Source: JBGSYN01 sp041750975 (GTDB lineage Bacteria; Pseudomonadota; Alphaproteobacteria; Geminicoccales; Geminicoccaceae). From it: a stretch of 64,000 nt of DNA. Both the position numbers and the translations under genes were made by a program. This document shows positions 1 through 9,380 of the stretch, piece after piece; the first letter of the stretch is position 1, and every line of letters starts with the position of its first letter. The stretch spans positions 16,010 to 80,009 of the forward strand of contig JBGSYN010000256.1 in assembly GCA_041750975.1 (NCBI GenBank), in the 5' to 3' direction. A model generated the notes under the pieces. It did no database searches. It was not told the origin of the DNA and was given only the letters and a program-made list of their open reading frames with translations.

Positions 1-1062
1 GTCGGTGTGGTTGGAGCCGTAGCGCTCGATATATGCCAACGCCTCGTCGAGCCCCTCGACCACCTTCACTGCGAGGATGGCATCGAGATATTCAGTACCC
101 CAGTCAGCCTCGGTCGCCACCTTCGCGCGAGGCTCGAGCGCACAGACCGTCTCGTCGCCTCGTATCTCGCAGCCGGCTTCGATCAGGGAATTCAATATCG
201 ATGACATCATCGAGCCGACGACCGAACGATCGACGAGCAATGTCTCGGCCGCACCGCAGATCCCGGTACGTCTCAATTTGGCGTTCATCACGATCTCGCG
301 GGCCATCACCGGATCGGCAGCCTGATGCACATAGACATGACAATTGCCGTCCAGATGCGCCAGGACGGGGATACGGCTTTCCGCCTGGACCCGTTCGATC
401 AACGAGCGGCCACCGCGGGGGACGATGACGTCGATGAAATCGTTCATTTGCAGCATGATGCCGACCGCGGCACGGTCCGACGTAGGCAAGGTCTGTATCG
501 CTTCACCCGGCAATTCCGCGGCAATGAGCCCAGCCTTGAGGCAATTGCGGATCGCTGCCGAAGAGTAGAAGCTTTCGGATCCACCGCGCAGAACCGCTGC
601 ATTGCCGGCCTTGAGGCACAAGCCTCCGGCATCGGCCGTAACGTTCGGACGGCTCTCGTAAATGATCCCGATCACGCCGAGCGGCACACGGACACGGGAG
701 ATATCGAGCCCGTTCGGACGCTGCCACCGTGCCATTTCGGAGCCGACTGGGTCGTCGAGCGCTGCGATCGCCTCGAGGCCTGTCGCCATGGCTTCGATCC
801 GGACTGGGTTGAGTTCCAGACGATCGAGCAACGCCTTCGCGAGGTCCCGGCCCCGGGCCGTGTCCATGTCCCGCGCATTGGCATCGAGAATGCCGCTCGA
901 ATTGTTACGGATTGCTTCGGATGCGACCCTGAGAGCGCGGTTTTTTGCACCCGTGCCGGCTTTGGCCATGCGGCCCGCAGCCTGCCGCGCGCCTCGGCCG
1001 AGCTCGGCCATTTGCCGCTCAAGATCCTGATCCTTGAAGGGCGCGTTGATCACGGTTGCCAT
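1..1062 (-). CDS. proA: gamma-glutamyl phosphate reductase (glutamate-5-semialdehyde dehydrogenase), 3' end outside window
   Basis: Second step of proline synthesis: reduces gamma-glutamyl phosphate to glutamate-5-semialdehyde with NADPH in the cytoplasm. Translation of the minus strand from position 1062 gives 354 uninterrupted residues that run off the window; the family is about 420 long. The hallmark segment GVIGIIYESRPNVTADA lies near residues 129-145, followed by LKAGNAAVLRGGSES, and the catalytic cysteine is in GICGAAETLL (near residue 269). The start is supported by an AAGGAG ribosome site about 8 bases upstream. It lies 59 bases downstream of proB on the same strand, so the two probably form one transcript with obgE. 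Only the C-terminal part is missing. Confidence 0.96.
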   Translation of the reverse strand, partial: MATVINAPFKDQDLERQMAELGRGARQAAGRMAKAGTGAKNRALRVASEAIRNNSSGILDANARDMDTARGRDLAKALLDRLELNPVRIEAMATGLEAIAALDDPVGSEMARWQRPNGLDISRVRVPLGVIGIIYESRPNVTADAGGLCLKAGNAAVLRGGSESFYSSAAIRNCLKAGLIAAELPGEAIQTLPTSDRAAVGIMLQMNDFIDVIVPRGGRSLIERVQAESRIPVLAHLDGNCHVYVHQAADPVMAREIVMNAKLRRTGICGAAETLLVDRSVVGSMMSSILNSLIEAGCEIRGDETVCALEPRAKVATEADWGTEYLDAILAVKVVEGLDEALAYIERYGSNHTD

Positions 1063-1121
1063 GGGTCCACTCCTTATCTCCCCATTCGCCATAGCATGAG
1101 CGCGGTCGAAGGCCAAAGGGC

Positions 1122-2240
1122 TCAAAGGATGACCAGATCGTCCCGATGGACCATGGCATCGCGGCCCCGGAACCCCAGAATGGTCTCGATCTCGCGGCTT
1201 TGGCGACCGGCTATGGCGATCGCATCCTGGGCATCGTAGGCGGAAAGACCTTTGGCGATCGCGATGCCGGACCGATCCTCGATCATCACGGCATCGCCAC
1301 GCTCGAAATTGCCGTGGATGGCTACTACACCTGCGGGCAGGAGACTGCTGCCACGCCTGAGCGCCAAGGTTGCACCATCGTCGATGCGGATTCGGCCCAT
1401 CACGCCGAGACTTGCGGCGATCCAATGTTTTCTCGCCCTTCTCGGTGTCGTCGTGGCACCGAAATAGGTGCATCGCGCGCCTTTGACAATGGCACGAAGC
1501 GGACCGGGCGTTTTGCCGTCACCCAAAACGACAGCGCACCCTGCACTCGTCGCGATCCTTGCCGCTGCAAGTTTGCTGACCATCCCGCCCGTGCCATGTT
1601 CCGAGCCGCAACCGCCTGCCATCGCCTCGATGTCGAGCGTGATCTCTTGCACCATCGGGACATGGGTGGCGTTGGTGTCGGTCCTCGGGTCGGCTGAGTA
1701 GAGACCGTCGATATCGGATAGTAGAACCAAGAGATCCGCCGAGCCCATAACGGCGACACGTGCGGAGAGCCGATCGTTGTCGCCGAAACGAATCTCGCTC
1801 GTCGCAACCGTATCGTTCTCATTGACCACCGGCACAACGCCGAAGCGCAACAATGTTTCCGTCGTGGCCCTAGCATTCAGGTAGCGCCGCCGGCTTTCCG
1901 TATCGCCAAGCGTGATCAGCACCTGGGCAGTCTTGAGACCCACCTCGAACAGGCACTCCTGATAGGCCCGGGCAAGCTTGATCTGGCCCGCCGCGGCTGC
2001 CGCCTGTTTTTCCTCGAGCCGCAAAACGCGCCGCGGCAAACCCAGGACGCGACGCCCTAGGGCGATCGATCCCGAGGTCACGATAATGATCTGAGAGCCG
2101 TTGCGATGCAGTGCCGCGACGTCGGCGGCAAGAGACCCGAGCCACTCGATCCGCGGCTCGCCTGCGTCATCGACGAGGAGTGCGGAGCCGACCTTGACGA
2201 CCAGCCGCCGCGCCGACGCAAGCGCACCTGCCGCCGTCAC
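1122..2240 (-). CDS. proB: glutamate 5-kinase
   Basis: First step of proline synthesis: ATP-dependent phosphorylation of glutamate; classically feedback-inhibited by proline. The amino acid kinase domain begins with RRLVVKVGSALLVD and contains IVTSGSIALGRR, VVPVVNENDTV, FGDNDRLSARVA and GTGGMVSKLAAA. The last 100 or so residues form a PUA domain (MGRIRIDDGA, LLPAGVVAIHGNFERGD). I place the start at the GTG at 2240, 11 bases past the obgE stop, because it gives a 372-residue protein with a family-like N-terminus. A GTG at 2288 would add 16 residues and overlap obgE by 38 bases; neither start has a well-spaced ribosome site. Downstream is proA. Confidence 0.95.
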   Translation of the reverse strand: MTAAGALASARRLVVKVGSALLVDDAGEPRIEWLGSLAADVAALHRNGSQIIIVTSGSIALGRRVLGLPRRVLRLEEKQAAAAAGQIKLARAYQECLFEVGLKTAQVLITLGDTESRRRYLNARATTETLLRFGVVPVVNENDTVATSEIRFGDNDRLSARVAVMGSADLLVLLSDIDGLYSADPRTDTNATHVPMVQEITLDIEAMAGGCGSEHGTGGMVSKLAAARIATSAGCAVVLGDGKTPGPLRAIVKGARCTYFGATTTPRRARKHWIAASLGVMGRIRIDDGATLALRRGSSLLPAGVVAIHGNFERGDAVMIEDRSGIAIAKGLSAYDAQDAIAIAGRQSREIETILGFRGRDAMVHRDDLVIL

Positions 2241-2250
2241 AATGCAGGGT

Positions 2251-3279
2251 TCACAAGACGACGGCGAGTTCGTTTTCAGCACGTTCACGTCGCTTCGCCG
2301 AAATCTCCTGCCAGACCCGCTGCACTATCGAGTCGGCACCGATGCGGCTCGGTGCTGAAAGCTGGAGCACGCTTTGGCCGGCGGCTTGCTGCAATGTTTC
2401 CACTCGAATGCGAATGGTTTCCGGATCGAGCAAGTCGCATTTACTGAGACAGATGATTTCAGTTTTGCCGGTGAGGCCTCGACCATAGGCGTCGATCTCG
2501 TGGCGGACCGTTGCATAATCGGCAGCGACATCGGCACTATCGGCGGCGACCAGATGAACCAGGACTTCGCAGCGCTCGATATGGGCGAGGAACTGATCGC
2601 CCAGACCGACCCCTGCATGAGCCCCTTCGATCAAGCCCGGTATATCCGCCAGGACAAAGGAATCGTGGCCGATCTGCACCGTCCCGAGCTTGGGCTCGAG
2701 CGTCGTGAAGGGATAATCTCCGATCTTCGGCTTCGCCGCACTGACGACCGAAAGCAGCGTTGATTTGCCCGCGTTCGGCAAGCCGATCAGGCCGGCATCG
2801 GCAAGCAGCTTGAGCTTGAGCCAAAGCCACCGTTCCTCACCTGGAAATCCCGGATCGGCGCGGCGCGGCGCACGATTGGTGGAGGTCTTGAAACGCGCAT
2901 TGCCGCGGCCGCCATCGCCACCGCGCGCCAGCATGATTTCCTCATGTTCGGACTGGATATCGGCGATGAGCGTGACCCCGTCCTCGGCCAGGATCTGCGT
3001 GCCGACCGGAACCCGAAGTTCCAACCTGTCGCCTTGGCTGCCGGTTCGATCCTTGCCCATGCCATGATGGCCGCGGGTAGCCTTGAAGTGTTGCTTGTAG
3101 CGGAAATCGATGAGCGTGTTCAGCGCGGGATCGGCACGAACGACCACGTCGCCACCCCGTCCACCGTCGCCGCCATTGGGGCCGCCCATGGGGATATATT
3201 TCTCGCGGCGAAAGCTGACACAACCGCTGCCGCCATCACCGGATTTTACGAAGATCTTTGCGCTATCGAGAAATCGCAT
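2251..3279 (-). CDS. obgE: Obg GTPase (ribosome assembly/stress GTPase)
   Basis: Essential GTP-binding protein acting on the large ribosomal subunit. The glycine-rich Obg fold spans about residues 1-157 (MRFLDSAKIFVKSGDGGSGC, PNGGDGGRGGDV). The G domain follows with G1 GLPNAGKS, G3 DIPGLIEGAH and G4 LSKCDL. At 342 residues it lacks the C-terminal OCT extension of some Obg proteins, which is usual in proteobacteria. The ATG at 3279 is chosen because the Obg consensus begins exactly there; an upstream in-frame start at 3330 would add 17 unmatched residues. It lies between rpmA and proB, the common alphaproteobacterial order. Confidence 0.96.
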   Translation of the reverse strand: MRFLDSAKIFVKSGDGGSGCVSFRREKYIPMGGPNGGDGGRGGDVVVRADPALNTLIDFRYKQHFKATRGHHGMGKDRTGSQGDRLELRVPVGTQILAEDGVTLIADIQSEHEEIMLARGGDGGRGNARFKTSTNRAPRRADPGFPGEERWLWLKLKLLADAGLIGLPNAGKSTLLSVVSAAKPKIGDYPFTTLEPKLGTVQIGHDSFVLADIPGLIEGAHAGVGLGDQFLAHIERCEVLVHLVAADSADVAADYATVRHEIDAYGRGLTGKTEIICLSKCDLLDPETIRIRVETLQQAAGQSVLQLSAPSRIGADSIVQRVWQEISAKRRERAENELAVVL

Positions 3280-3408
3280 GGTGCCAATACCAACCGGCAA
3301 TTCTGCATCGCAAGCAGGCCAAGCCGGCAATCAGGCACTCAGTTTAGACGAGAATTTTCTCGTCGCTACATCTTGGCGTAGATTTCCGTTTTCGCCGACC
3401 GCGAGTGC

Positions 3409-3684
3409 CTACTCAGCCGCTGCCGCAACGGCCGCTTCAGGCATAACACTGACGAAACAACGCCCCGCCCGCTCCTTAAACGTCACATGACCACGGACCA
3501 TCGCATAAATCGTGTGGTCGCGGCCGAGTCCGACATTAGTCCCGGGGTGCCATTTGGTGCCACGCTGGCGAATGATGATGTTGCCGGGAATCACCAACTC
3601 ACCACCAAATTTCTTGACCCCGAGCCGCTTGCCCGCGGTATCGCGCCCGTTTCTGGAGCTGCCGCCCGCTTTCTTGTGTGCCAT
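3409..3684 (-). CDS. rpmA: 50S ribosomal protein L27
   Basis: Large-subunit ribosomal protein whose N-terminus reaches the peptidyl-transferase centre. The 91-residue product starts MAHKKAGGSSRNGRD and continues with GKRLGVKKFGGE and GTKWHPGTNVGLGRDHTIYA, the L27 signature. The C-terminus ends in an alanine-rich tail (AAVAAAAE). It follows rplU by 50 bases and precedes obgE on the same strand, the conserved L21-L27-Obg arrangement. Confidence 0.98.
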   Translation of the reverse strand: MAHKKAGGSSRNGRDTAGKRLGVKKFGGELVIPGNIIIRQRGTKWHPGTNVGLGRDHTIYAMVRGHVTFKERAGRCFVSVMPEAAVAAAAE

Positions 3685-3734
3685 CGATAGTTACCTCGTG
3701 GAATAACGCCCTTGGGGCGAATATTTCGACAATC

Positions 3735-4046
3735 TCAGGCGGCCGCGATATCGGTTATCCGCACGACCGTATGCAGTTGGCGGTGCCCCTGCTTGCGGCG
3801 CGAATTCTTCCGCCGCCGCTTCTTGAAGATGATGAGCTTGTCGCCCTTGATCTGGTCGAGCACTTCGGCCTTGACGGTGGCCCCCTCGATCAAGGGCGTG
3901 CCGATCTTGGGCTCGTCGCCGCCAAGCATCAGCACCTGATCAAATTCGAAGACACTACCGACCTCGGCATCGAGTTTTTCGACACGGATCACTTCATTCT
4001 GGGCGACGCGGTATTGCTTGCCGCCTGTCCTGACAACTGCGTACAT
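3735..4046 (-). CDS. rplU: 50S ribosomal protein L21
   Basis: Large-subunit ribosomal protein that binds 23S rRNA. The 103-residue product begins MYAVVRTGGKQYRVAQ and has the basic C-terminal block KKRRRKNSRRKQGHRQ followed by HTVVRITDI, both diagnostic of L21. It is the first gene of the rplU-rpmA-obgE-proB-proA run. The 86-base leader between it and the upstream oxidoreductase gene holds a small inverted repeat. Confidence 0.98.
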   Translation of the reverse strand: MYAVVRTGGKQYRVAQNEVIRVEKLDAEVGSVFEFDQVLMLGGDEPKIGTPLIEGATVKAEVLDQIKGDKLIIFKKRRRKNSRRKQGHRQLHTVVRITDIAAA

Positions 4047-4096
4047 GGGAATTGCCGATCCAGGGAAAGGAAGTGGCGGACACGCAGCATCGCGTT

Positions 4097-4117
4097 GTCT
4101 CGCCGCAAATTCGAGAC
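4097..4117 (-). promoter_or_regulatory. short hairpin in the rplU leader
   Basis: GTCTCG and CGAGAC form a perfect 6-bp stem around a 9-base loop, between the oxidoreductase stop and the rplU start. No U-run follows in the minus direction, so it is not a standard terminator. It may be a leader structure for the ribosomal-protein operon or a chance repeat. Confidence 0.25.
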
Positions 4118-4132
4118 GCGCAAAATAACGCC

Positions 4133-6238
4133 TCAGGCGACGGTGTCAACGATGTTCGGTGTCGATCGCTCGCTCCTTGAGGGTTCGGCACTCAGCCAGA
4201 CCGCCGTATCGTGAAACGCCGCACCACCCAATGGCGGCACCGGGTCGGCACCGACCAACGCATTGATGCCGATCCCCTCGATGAATGCGGCATTCGGCCA
4301 GATGCTTTCGACGACGATGACCGTTTCCTGCATGCCGTTGCGACCGGCCGCATGCAGGAGAATACTGCCGCGTGCATTGCCAATTCGGATCAAGCCACCT
4401 TCCTCGACCCCGAAACGGCTCAACACGTCCGGATGAACCAGAGCCTTCGGCCGTCCTTCCTTTTTCTTGGAGGTCGGGGTCTCGGTGAAGCTTGTGTTGA
4501 GATAGTTTCGAGCAGGCGCAGTCACCAGGCGAAATGGCGTTTCGGGCTTCATCTGCTCGATCGTTGCGAGATGATCCGGAAACTTTGGCAGGCCCTTGTG
4601 ATAGGGTCCGATCTCATCCCATTTCGGACAAAATCGAAATCGTCCGTCGGCGAAAGCGAACCCATTTTCGAATGCCGGACGATCCGGCTGGTCGAGCGTG
4701 TTGATACCGCCGGCCGCATCGACGGTCTCGGCGTCGGGCCAGCCGGAGCGCCTCAAGAGATCGTCGATCAATTCCCAATCGCTCATCGCGAAGCCGGGAT
4801 GCTCGGCTCCGACACGAGTCGCGAGTTCCCTGACGACCCAATGATTCGAGCGGCATTCGCCATGCGGCTCAAACAATTTGCGGCCGATATGCAAATAATT
4901 GTGGCTCGAGGCCTGATAGATGTCGTCATGCTCCAGAAACATCGTCGCCGGCAGCACGATATCGGCCATCGCTGCGGTTTCGGTCATGAATTGCTCATGA
5001 ACGCAAAGAAAAAGATCGTCGCGGGCGAGGCCCTGTCGAACCGCATGCAGATCCGGCACGACATTGATCGGGTTGGTGCTCTGCATGATCATCGCCGTGA
5101 CCGGAGGGCCGCCTGCAAGCGCTTGGCGATCGCCCAGCAGGATTCGACCGAGGGCGCATTGATCGAGCAACCGGACACTCTGGTCGACGACATCGAGACC
5201 CATGATCATGCTGCGATCGAGATGATTGGCATCCTGGCCATCATAGAGACCGCCGCCACCGGGCACGCGCCAAGCCCCTTTGACAACGGGCAGACAGCTT
5301 GCGGCGTGCATATTTACCGCGCCATTGCGCGATCGCGTGAAACCATAACCATAGCGCACGAATGGTGCGGCGCTGCGCCCGTAGAGCCGGGCGAATTCGA
5401 TGATCCGCTCGGCTTGAAGGCCGGTAATTGCAGCAGCCCATTGCGGCGTGCGCGACTGCAGATGAGCTTCAAGACCTGCCGGATCGTCGCTATGGCGATT
5501 GAGAAAGTCCCAATCGGCGTAACCCTCCTTGAACAGTACGTGCATCACCCCGCAAGCAAGCGCGGCATCGGTGCCGGGAGCCAGCGCCAGATGCACGTCG
5601 GCCTGGACGGCAGTCCCCGTGGCGTAGGGATCGATGACCACAAGCCTGGCTCCGCGGTTCTTGCGGGCTCGGCTAATGTGGGTCATCAGGTTGACATTGG
5701 TGTGGACCGGGTTGCCGCCCCAGATCACAACGAGATCGCTATGCTCACCGATCTGCGTTGCCGGCGTACCGCGCAAGGTGCCATGGCCGGCCCGCCAGCC
5801 CGATTTCGCGATGGTCGAGCAGATCGTGCCGTGAAACCGCGAATAGCGCTTGGCATGGGTCAGTCGATTGAGACTGTCGCGATGAACAAGGCCCATGGTA
5901 CCGGCATAGTAATAGGGCCAGACGCTTTCGGGACCGTAGTCGTGTTCCGCCTCGGAAAAGCGTGTAGCGATCTCGTCGAGCGCTTCGTCCCAGGAGATGG
6001 GCGCGAATTGGCCGGATCCCTTGGGACCGGTGCGTCGAAGCGGTCGGGAAAGTCGGTCGGGATGATCGAACCGATCCGCGTAGCGGGCAACTTTGGCGCA
6101 GATCACACCGGCAGTGTAGGAATTGCGGTGACTGCCGCGCACCCGACCAAGACGGCCGCCTTCGAGCACTTCCACATCCAGCGCACAGGTGCTGGGGCAA
6201 TCATGCGGACAGACCGAGGGTTGAAAGACTGACGCCAT
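4133..6238 (-). CDS. molybdopterin oxidoreductase, DMSO reductase family
   Basis: A Mo/W-bisPGD oxidoreductase of about 701 residues; substrate not deducible. Near the N-terminus SVCPHDCPSTCALDV plus a later cysteine (GVICAKVARY) supply the four cysteines of the [4Fe-4S] cluster. Next come the molybdopterin-binding regions (WGGNPVHTNVNLM, VVIDPYATGTA, MIMQSTNPINVVPD, ADIVLPATMFLEHDD), and the C-terminal dinucleotide-binding domain starts near LVTAPARNYLNTSF. No twin-arginine signal is visible, so it is probably cytoplasmic. The start is either ATG 6238 or a start 8 codons upstream at 6262; neither has a clear ribosome site. No partner subunits or cofactor genes are adjacent. The next same-strand gene, rplU, starts 86 bases downstream. 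Confidence 0.9.
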   Translation of the reverse strand: MASVFQPSVCPHDCPSTCALDVEVLEGGRLGRVRGSHRNSYTAGVICAKVARYADRFDHPDRLSRPLRRTGPKGSGQFAPISWDEALDEIATRFSEAEHDYGPESVWPYYYAGTMGLVHRDSLNRLTHAKRYSRFHGTICSTIAKSGWRAGHGTLRGTPATQIGEHSDLVVIWGGNPVHTNVNLMTHISRARKNRGARLVVIDPYATGTAVQADVHLALAPGTDAALACGVMHVLFKEGYADWDFLNRHSDDPAGLEAHLQSRTPQWAAAITGLQAERIIEFARLYGRSAAPFVRYGYGFTRSRNGAVNMHAASCLPVVKGAWRVPGGGGLYDGQDANHLDRSMIMGLDVVDQSVRLLDQCALGRILLGDRQALAGGPPVTAMIMQSTNPINVVPDLHAVRQGLARDDLFLCVHEQFMTETAAMADIVLPATMFLEHDDIYQASSHNYLHIGRKLFEPHGECRSNHWVVRELATRVGAEHPGFAMSDWELIDDLLRRSGWPDAETVDAAGGINTLDQPDRPAFENGFAFADGRFRFCPKWDEIGPYHKGLPKFPDHLATIEQMKPETPFRLVTAPARNYLNTSFTETPTSKKKEGRPKALVHPDVLSRFGVEEGGLIRIGNARGSILLHAAGRNGMQETVIVVESIWPNAAFIEGIGINALVGADPVPPLGGAAFHDTAVWLSAEPSRSERSTPNIVDTVA

Positions 6239-6502
6239 GATAGGTAGGGCCGATCTTCGCAAGGATGGATAATCGGGTGCCAGAATTATTCCTCATCTTA
6301 ACCTAAAGGCAAGCTCTCGCCAGCATCATCTCAATGGCGCAGGAATCAGCTGCCGTCCGACCTTAGTCAGCAAGAGAGCCCAACTCTCCAAGCTTGGAGC
6401 CGCCCCCTATGCGATCAGCCGCAGGCCCTGTCAGATGAGATCGAGCCTTGCGTCCGCCCACCGCATCCGGCCGCGGCCTGCGGTCATCGTCGTTCCAAGC
6501 CA

Positions 6503-8170
6503 ATGAGCAAGCCCCGGTTCCGGGACCGGTTCGTTGCCTTTGCCTTCGCAGCGGCGGACCTCCTCATCGAGACGGACGACGAGGGAACGATCCTCTTCGC
6601 AGTGGGAGCGTCCTCGGGTGCCATGGGAATGTCGGCTGACGAGCTTGAGGGGCTGAAATTCGAGAACCTCGTCTGCAATGACGATCGCAGTCTGGCGCGC
6701 GCTATGTTGCGGCGGTCCGGTGCCAGGGTTCGCGTCGGTCCCTTGAATCTGCGCAGTTTCTTCAACGGCTCATCCATGGCGGCAAGCCTGCTGCGATCCG
6801 GCGACAGCGATCGGACCCACATCGCCTTAACGCGGAGCCCGTCGATAGCTGCAATTCCGAGCGTGTTGTCCGCAGGCCTCAAGGTCGACGCCCAGTCGGC
6901 CATTCCATCGAGAAAGGCTTTCCAAGCCCTCGTCAGGGGCCATGTGGTGCATGGGAATATCGGCGATCTCGCGGTCTCGCTGGTCAACGTCCTCTGCCTG
7001 AATGGCAAATCGGCAGCATACAATCCCAAATTCGGTGAACTCACGAATGATGTCTGGGGGGCCTTGCGTTGTCTGTCCATCGACGGCGCAGCGGTGACGC
7101 AGCTTGCACCCGGTCGCTTTGCGGTCCTCAACGAGACTTCCAGCAGCGCGTCAGTCCAAGGGGAACTTCGCAAGGCGATTGCGGAACATGGGTGCGCGCT
7201 CTCGACCGAGATCGACCATCACGTCATAGCACTCGGCGATTCGACGTTCAGTGTCGACGAGATGATCCAGGCTCTCGACCAGGTATTTGACGAATTCGGA
7301 ACGGTCTCGTCCGGCGGAAAGCCGGTTGTATCCCCGGCTGTATCCATCGCCGCGGCGCTGAAACAAAAACTGGCGCTGGCTCATGAGCAGATCGATGCTG
7401 CTCACAAAATCATTCAGCGACGACGATTCACCATCGTCTTTCAGCCGATCGTCGATCTGCAGACACTCGAGCCGACGCATTTCGAGGCTTTGGCTCGGTT
7501 CGATTCCGAGAAATCCCCACTGGAGTTCGTTACCTTCGCTGAAGATTTCGGGCTGATCGTCGACTTCGACCTCGCTGTCGTCGAAACCGTACTCCACCGG
7601 CTCAACAAGCTGATGCGCAACAGCAGACGTCCCAAAGTGGCCGTCAATCTCTCGGCACGATCGCTGCAGAGCGACAGATTTGTCGAACGGATCGGCCTGC
7701 TTTTCGCGAGCCACTACGAGAGCGCCCGGCAGCTGCTTTTCGAGATCACCGAGACCAGCCAGATCGTTGATCTCGAGCGAGCGAACAGGATCATTCAGCG
7801 TTGGCGCGCGAATGGATTCCAGGTCTGTATCGACGATTTTGGGGCCGGTGCCGCGGCATTTCACTATATTCGCTGTCTGACCGTCGATTTCATCAAGCTC
7901 GATGGCGGCTATATCGGCCATCACCTGTTCAGCGAACGCGACGCATCGATCCTCCGCTCGATGATTTCTCTCAGCCAAAGCCTCAAGGTTGCGACGATCG
8001 CCGAGATGATCGAGGACGAGGCGCAGTTGTCGAGCTTGCGCAGCCTTGGCGTCGACTATGGCCAAGGCTTCCTTTTGGGCCAGCCTTCAGCGGATCTCGA
8101 TCCGCCGTTCCAAGGATCCTCCAGACCCACCCTACGGGCCATGCCGGACCACGTCGCCGCTGTCGTCTGA
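6503..8170 (+). CDS. PAS-like/EAL domain protein, probable cyclic-di-GMP phosphodiesterase
   Basis: A 555-residue cytoplasmic signalling protein. Residues about 15-115 look like a PAS sensor (LLIETDDEGTILFAVG). The middle, about 130-290, is of unclear class. The C-terminal EAL domain (about 309-540) keeps the main catalytic residues: Glu328 in FEALARF, Asn in VAVNLSARSL, Glu in FEITETS, Asp-Asp in CIDDFGAG, Lys in FIKLDGG, Glu in IAEMIED and Gln in YGQGFLLGQP. The motif reads EALARF rather than EALLR but looks active. No GGDEF motif is seen. It is the first plus-strand gene after a divergent 264-base gap; the start has only a weak ribosome site. In an organism with flagella a role in motility or surface attachment is plausible but inferred. 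Confidence 0.85.
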   Translation: MSKPRFRDRFVAFAFAAADLLIETDDEGTILFAVGASSGAMGMSADELEGLKFENLVCNDDRSLARAMLRRSGARVRVGPLNLRSFFNGSSMAASLLRSGDSDRTHIALTRSPSIAAIPSVLSAGLKVDAQSAIPSRKAFQALVRGHVVHGNIGDLAVSLVNVLCLNGKSAAYNPKFGELTNDVWGALRCLSIDGAAVTQLAPGRFAVLNETSSSASVQGELRKAIAEHGCALSTEIDHHVIALGDSTFSVDEMIQALDQVFDEFGTVSSGGKPVVSPAVSIAAALKQKLALAHEQIDAAHKIIQRRRFTIVFQPIVDLQTLEPTHFEALARFDSEKSPLEFVTFAEDFGLIVDFDLAVVETVLHRLNKLMRNSRRPKVAVNLSARSLQSDRFVERIGLLFASHYESARQLLFEITETSQIVDLERANRIIQRWRANGFQVCIDDFGAGAAAFHYIRCLTVDFIKLDGGYIGHHLFSERDASILRSMISLSQSLKVATIAEMIEDEAQLSSLRSLGVDYGQGFLLGQPSADLDPPFQGSSRPTLRAMPDHVAAVV

Positions 8171-8300
8171 TCAAAGGCGTCTTGCGTTCGAACCGAGGTT
8201 CGGCCCTTAATATAAGCAGTCGAGATATCGATTGTGGCGCAAAGCGGGCGTTGCCGGGTTCGTCCGGCTGAGGCTGAAATTGAGCGGGATCAGGACCAGG

Positions 8301-9380
8301 ATGGAGACAGGCCGTGCCGAAATCCAGGCGATCCTATGCCGGGCGGGCCTCGCATCGCTGAGCCCAGCCTGCACGTTGTCACCTCTCGAGGGTGGCGTCT
8401 CTTCCGATATTTTTCGGGCCGATCTCGATGCCGGCCGGGTCTGCGTCAAGCGAGCGCGATCCCACCTCAAGGTCAAAGCGGAATGGCGGGCACCCGTAAT
8501 CCGCAGTCTTTTCGAGGCCAGTTGGTACGAAATCGCGAACGCCATTGCCCCGAATGCGGCACCGAAGGTCGTCCATTTCGATATTTCGGCGAATGCCATC
8601 GTCATGGAATATCTCGATCCGAGCGATCATCCGGTCTGGAAAACGATGTTGCGCGACGGAGTTGTCGATCCGGACACGGCTCGCCGTCTTGGCTCGATCA
8701 TCGGTCGGATCCATGCCGCGACCGCAGGCCGGCGCGACGTGCAAAAGCTTTTTCCCACCGACCGCATATTTTACGCAATTCGGATCGAGCCCTACCTGCT
8801 CGCAACGGCCGCCCGTCACCAGGATCTCGAACGGCCCCTGCATCGGCTTGCGCGTCAAACCGCTGAGACGAGATTGGCGCTCGTGCATGGCGATGTCAGC
8901 CCTAAGAATATCGTGATAGGTCCCCAAGGACCCGTTGTTCTCGATGCCGAGTGCGCGTGGTTCGGCGATCCCGCCTTCGATCTCGCGTTTTGCCTCAATC
9001 ATTTCCTGTTGAAATGCGCATGGCGGCCGCAGCATGGCCGCGCTTACCTGTCCTTGTTCGACGCCATGTATGATGGCTATCGGCCACACGTTTCCTGGGA
9101 AGACAGCGATGCCTTCGAGGCACGGGCGGCGAGGCTTCTCCCCGCTCTTTTTCTCGCCCGGGTCGACGGCAAATCGCCGGTCGAATACATCACCGACGAA
9201 CTCATCCGAAATCAGATCCGCCGTGTTGCCCGGCCCTTGATCGCAAGCCCGGCGGATCGCCTTTCGGATGTGCGCGCGGCCTGGAGCAGGGAGTTGAGGC
9301 TCGATGAGCGGGACGACCATAACGACGGTTCGGGGCAGACGGATCTGGGACAGTCGGGGACGGCCGACGGTCGAAGCTGA
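8301..9380 (+). CDS. APH/choline-kinase-type phosphotransferase
   Basis: Small-molecule kinase of the aminoglycoside phosphotransferase fold, 359 residues from ATG 8301 (an in-frame start at 8232 would add 23 poorly matching residues). The catalytic loop is LVHGDVSPKNIVIG and the metal-binding segment is VVLDAECAWFGDPAFDLAF, as in the methylthioribose kinase/choline kinase branch; an ATP-binding Lys is likely in RVCVKRA. Substrate unknown. Its last 77 bases overlap the downstream enolase-like gene, so the two are almost certainly co-translated and may act on the same compound: phosphorylation, then elimination. No antibiotic-resistance role is suggested by the context. Confidence 0.8.
   Translation: METGRAEIQAILCRAGLASLSPACTLSPLEGGVSSDIFRADLDAGRVCVKRARSHLKVKAEWRAPVIRSLFEASWYEIANAIAPNAAPKVVHFDISANAIVMEYLDPSDHPVWKTMLRDGVVDPDTARRLGSIIGRIHAATAGRRDVQKLFPTDRIFYAIRIEPYLLATAARHQDLERPLHRLARQTAETRLALVHGDVSPKNIVIGPQGPVVLDAECAWFGDPAFDLAFCLNHFLLKCAWRPQHGRAYLSLFDAMYDGYRPHVSWEDSDAFEARAARLLPALFLARVDGKSPVEYITDELIRNQIRRVARPLIASPADRLSDVRAAWSRELRLDERDDHNDGSGQTDLGQSGTADGRS

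Noticed and set aside
4211..6232. Long plus-strand open frame (673 codons) opposite the molybdopterin oxidoreductase
   Set aside because: It is the antisense of a clearly real gene with cluster cysteines and cofactor motifs; the translated product has no domain and no ribosome site.
8301..9380. Aminoglycoside resistance gene
   Set aside because: The fold is APH-like, but the motif details resemble metabolic kinases and the gene is coupled to an enolase-like gene.
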